Assembly: GCA_949126835.1 (NCBI GenBank)
Contig: OX421492.1
Span: forward strand, 41,951,498 to 42,015,497
Direction: 5' to 3'
Source of the DNA: Anisus vortex
Taxonomy: Eukaryota; Mollusca; Gastropoda; Planorbidae
DNA: 64,000 bases
The notes under the pieces: generated by a model
The model's database searches: none
What the model saw: the letters and a program-made list of their open reading frames with translations, nothing else
What the model was told of the DNA's origin: nothing
Translations under genes and position numbers: made by a program
Shown here: piece after piece, positions 60,786 to 64,000 of the stretch
Layout of the letters: each line of letters starts with the position of its first letter
How positions within the stretch are numbered: the first letter of the stretch is position 1

Positions 60786-62314
60786 ACGGTATTGTGTGGG
60801 CCAAGTCTATATTGTGTGGGCAAGTCTATATTGTGTGCGCCAAGTCTATATTGTGTGGGCCAAGTCTATATTGTGTGCGCCAAGTCTATATTGTGTGCGC
60901 CAAGTCTGTAATGTGTGGGCCAAGTCTGTATTGTGTGGGCCAAGACTTTATTGTGTAGGCCAAGTCTATATTGCGTAGGCCAAGACGGTATTGTGTGGGC
61001 CAAGTCTATATTGTGTGGGCCAAGTTTATATTGTGTGCGCCAAGTCTATATTGCGTGGGCCAAGACTGTATTGTGTGGGCCAAGTCTATATTGTGTGGGC
61101 AAGTCTATATTGTGTGCGCCAAGTCTATATTGTGTGCGCCAAGTCTATATTGTGTGGGCCAAGTCTATATTGTGTGGGCCAAGTCTATATTGTGTGCGCC
61201 AAGTCTATATTGTGTGCGCCAAGTCTATATTGTGTGGGCCAAGTCTATATTGTGTGGGCCAAGTCTATATTGCGTGGGCCAAGACTGTATTGTGTGGGAC
61301 AAGTTTGTATTGTGTGGGCCAAGTCTGTAATGTGTGGGCCAAGTCTATATTGTGTGGGCCAAGACTTTATTGTGTGGGCCAAGTCTATATTGCGTAGGCC
61401 AAGACGGTATTGTGTGGACCAAGTCTATATTGTGTGGGCCAAGTTTATATTGTGTGCGCCAAGTCTATATTGCGTGGGCCAAGACTGTATTGTGTGGGTT
61501 AAGTTTTTATTGTTTGGGCCAAGTCTTTATTGTGTGGGCCAAGTCTATATTGTGTAGGCCAAGTCTATGTTGTGTGGGCCAAGTCTGTATTGTCTGGCTC
61601 AAGTCTGTATTGTGTGGGCCAAGTCTGTGTTGCGTGGGCCAAGACTGTCGGCTATTGTGTGGGCCAAGATTGTATTGTGCGGGCCAAGTTTGTATTGAGT
61701 GGGCTTAGTCTGTAGGCTATTGTGTGGGCTAAGACTGTATTGTGCGGGCCAAGACTGTATTTTGTGGGCCAAGACTGTATCTTGTGGTCCAAGTCTGTGT
61801 TGCGTGGGCCAAGAATGTATTTTGTAGGCCAAGTCTGGGTTGTGTGGGCCAAGTCTGGGTTGTGTGGGCCAAGGCTGTGTTGCGTAGGCCAAGACTATTT
61901 TGGGGCCAAGACTGTATTTTGTGGGCCAAGTCTGGGTTGTGTGGGCCAAGGCTGTGTTGCGTGGGCCAAGACTGTATTTTGTGGGCCAAGACTGTATTTT
62001 GTGGGCCAAGACTGTATTTTGTGGTCCAAGTCTGTGTTGCAAGGGCCAAGAATGTATTTTGTGGGCCAATCTGGGTTGTGTGGGCCAAGTCTGGGTTGTG
62101 TGGGCCAAGGCTGTGTTGCGTAGGCCAAGACTATTTTGTGGGCCAAGACTGTATTTTGTGGGCAAAGTCTGGGTTGTGTGGGCCAAGGCTGTGTTGCGTG
62201 GGCCAAGACTGTATTTTGTGGGCCAAGACTGTATTTTGTGGGCCAAGTCTGGGTTGTGTGGGCCAAGGCTGTGTTGTGTGGGCCAAGACTGTATTTTGTG
62301 GGCCAAGTCTGGCT
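60786..62314. repeat. 20-bp minisatellite, copy B (about 76 units)
   Basis: Nearly co-linear with 30437-31945, with only a handful of unit-level differences, unlike the other arrays. Confidence 0.95.
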
Positions 62315-62508
62315 AGATAAACATCCCTGTAATACTTTGCTCTAATCAAAGCATATATCTCTCTCCTAGATTTAAATTAAACGCATTCTATAAACTCTTT
62401 TTTTTTGCTTATTGGTTTTTAATAGGTCGCCTACACATTTAGGATGTTGTTACTATAACTACGGACCACTTTCACAGATTTGGTAGATATGACCTTAGAC
62501 TCAACATA

Positions 62509-62785
62509 TAGTAAAGTTAAGTGCCCGTCGGACCGAATCGATCCATAGGTCCGGTTAAGCAGCGTTCACCAGTTTCTGTGGCCACGGCATACTAGGTGAT
62601 TGTGTGGCCAGCACTATGCCCATCCGCCTTTACTTTACCCCAACTAAGGTCATGTACCCATCAGAGCTGGGTAGACTCAGGGGCACCCTACAGACCCGGG
62701 AAAAAATCCTAGTCTGCACCAGGATTCAAACCCGTGTCTTTCGGTACGCCAGCCGAACGCGCTGCCGCACGGCCACCGTCCTCCC
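62509..62785 (-). mobile_element. SINE copy in duplication copy B
   Basis: Duplicate of 32140-32397 with the CAGTTTCTGTGGCCACGGCA block intact. Confidence 0.85.
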
Positions 62786-63130
62786 ACTCAACATATTATG
62801 GGGCTGTGAAAATTTGGAGTTTTTTTTTTTATGTTTTTAAAGTTTATTTGCTCGTTTTCATCCATACGTTTATCTATTACACAGGGCCGTATTTCGGATG
62901 TGGGGGTCCTGTTCCCAAATTTATGTGGGGGCCTCTCGTGACATCACCCTGTCTTCCACGTACCTCAGAAAATTCATGTTAAATTCTGTAAAATCATACA
63001 TTTTATGTTGCGCTTAGCTTGGTAGGACTGGCGCGCTTACAATTGTAGGAGAATAAATAAATGAATTTATTTTACATTTTCAACGAAAGAAAGGGAATGC
63101 CACTAAAAAATAATTTTGGGGTGTGTGGGG

Positions 63131-64000
63131 CAGTGGCGTAGCCGGGGGAGGGGGGGCAGGGGGAGAGGCTATGACCATTTTCGAAAATAAAGGGCCTTTT
63201 CGGGGGAAAAAAAAATTAATTAATAATTATAACAAGCCACGAAGTACAATTTATGCTGTTTCTATTTTTTTTAATTTAAATTGCATTTCAACAATTTATT
63301 TATTACATTTTGAATCATTCCACTTGCCAACAGCGTGAAAGTCAAACTGATTAACCATATTATTTTTATAAGACAATTTATTTAGTGCCGTAGTAAGACC
63401 AAGACCAAAAGAAAAGGAGCGTCATAGAGAGAATCATTAAAGCGTTTTATATTTAATACAAAATTAACCTGTTTGTTATTATTGGCTTTTTTTAAAAATC
63501 CATTTAAAGCTAATACACAATTTTATTATTCAACTTACACATTATCTAATAGTTATCAACATTTGAATTTAGTTGTTAAGTAATTATTCTAGTAAAAGAT
63601 ATAAAGTCTGATTAATCTAAAAATGTACGCTAACATATTATTTTAACTCGAAGGGAACATTAACCGAACGTATTGCAATTTAGAGGAAGAGATACTTAAT
63701 AATTATACAAACTGAGTAGTTATTTTAATGTTTAACAAGAAAACCATAAAACGAAGTTTTTATTATACTCCCTTTATTTGCAAACTAAGTTTACCATCAT
63801 GTAATTAAAGCATTGATTGACTACTGGAAATAAAACGTACAGAAAAATATCTTTGTCGCAAATCTCAAAAATATCTCCTTACTCCGTATGAATTGTTCTA
63901 AAAATAATCTTAGCGCATAATTTTTTTTTCTAGCTTTGCGCCGAAAAAGTATAAAAAGTTGCACAGGCATTTTTAAAGTGAGACCAAAATTTTACTTATA
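63131..64000. mobile_element. hAT element, left part (copy B)
   Basis: Counterpart of the element starting at 32744. The end CAGTGGCGTAGCC is preceded by the same GTGTGGGG (63123-63130). The right end lies beyond the window. Confidence 0.8.

Larger units (their letters stand above)
55214..64000. repeat. Segmental duplication, copy B (runs off the window)
   Basis: Direct-orientation counterpart of 25502-33617. Unique stretches such as 58745-59530 match 27660-28440 almost base for base. It lacks two blocks present in copy A, carries long 14/15-bp and 46-bp arrays that copy A lacks, and has a shorter 28-bp array. Confidence 0.93.

Overview
The window looks like animal (intron-bearing, AT-rich) nuclear DNA. 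The gene families, tRNA-headed SINEs, LINE and hAT fragments and very abundant minisatellites suggest a mollusc, most likely a gastropod; this is inference from style and not from a species marker. No bacterial operon, rRNA, CRISPR or prophage is visible.

Two protein-coding genes can be rebuilt exon by exon, arranged tail to tail. On the + strand, 9.5-20.4 kb holds the 3' part of a type I inositol polyphosphate 5-phosphatase gene (INPP5A). Twelve exons cover the catalytic core; the first ~125 codons lie further 5' or were not recognised. The gene appears to have two alternative C-termini: a long tail ending in a CAAX box (CVLF), or a separate exon at 20220-20377 ending in a class I PDZ-ligand-like ETSV. 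On the - strand, 51418-38607 holds a complete ten-exon PA28gamma/REGgamma proteasome activator gene (PSME3 family). It predicts 254 residues, the same length as the human protein, with an intact activation loop, a KKRKV nuclear localisation motif and an Asp at the position of human Lys188. The first gene acts on soluble inositol phosphates in calcium signalling and the second on nuclear proteasomes; nothing suggests they work together.

About a fifth of the window is tandem repeat: 33/39-bp (2.2-3.2 kb), ~53-bp (3.9-5.5 kb), 29/34-bp TG-rich (6.8-9.3 kb), 33-bp (24.0 kb), 28-bp and 20-bp (29.0-32.0 kb), 47-bp (35.1 kb), 27-bp (53.1-54.5 kb), 14/15-bp (55.2-56.0 kb), 46-bp (56.2-57.4 kb), and second copies of the 28- and 20-bp arrays (59.9-62.3 kb).

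A large direct segmental duplication links 25.5-33.6 kb (copy A) with 55.2-64.0 kb (copy B, running off the window). Its start-to-start spacing is ~29.7 kb, so the PSME3-like gene lies inside the potential tandem unit. The copies are nearly identical in unique sequence but differ greatly in array lengths.

Mobile elements: nine copies of one tRNA-headed SINE family (all in the same orientation), five non-LTR retrotransposon remnants, several hAT elements (two with clear 8-bp target duplications), a piggyBac-type MITE with TTAA ends and one further inverted-repeat MITE. Several are nested in each other or in satellites.
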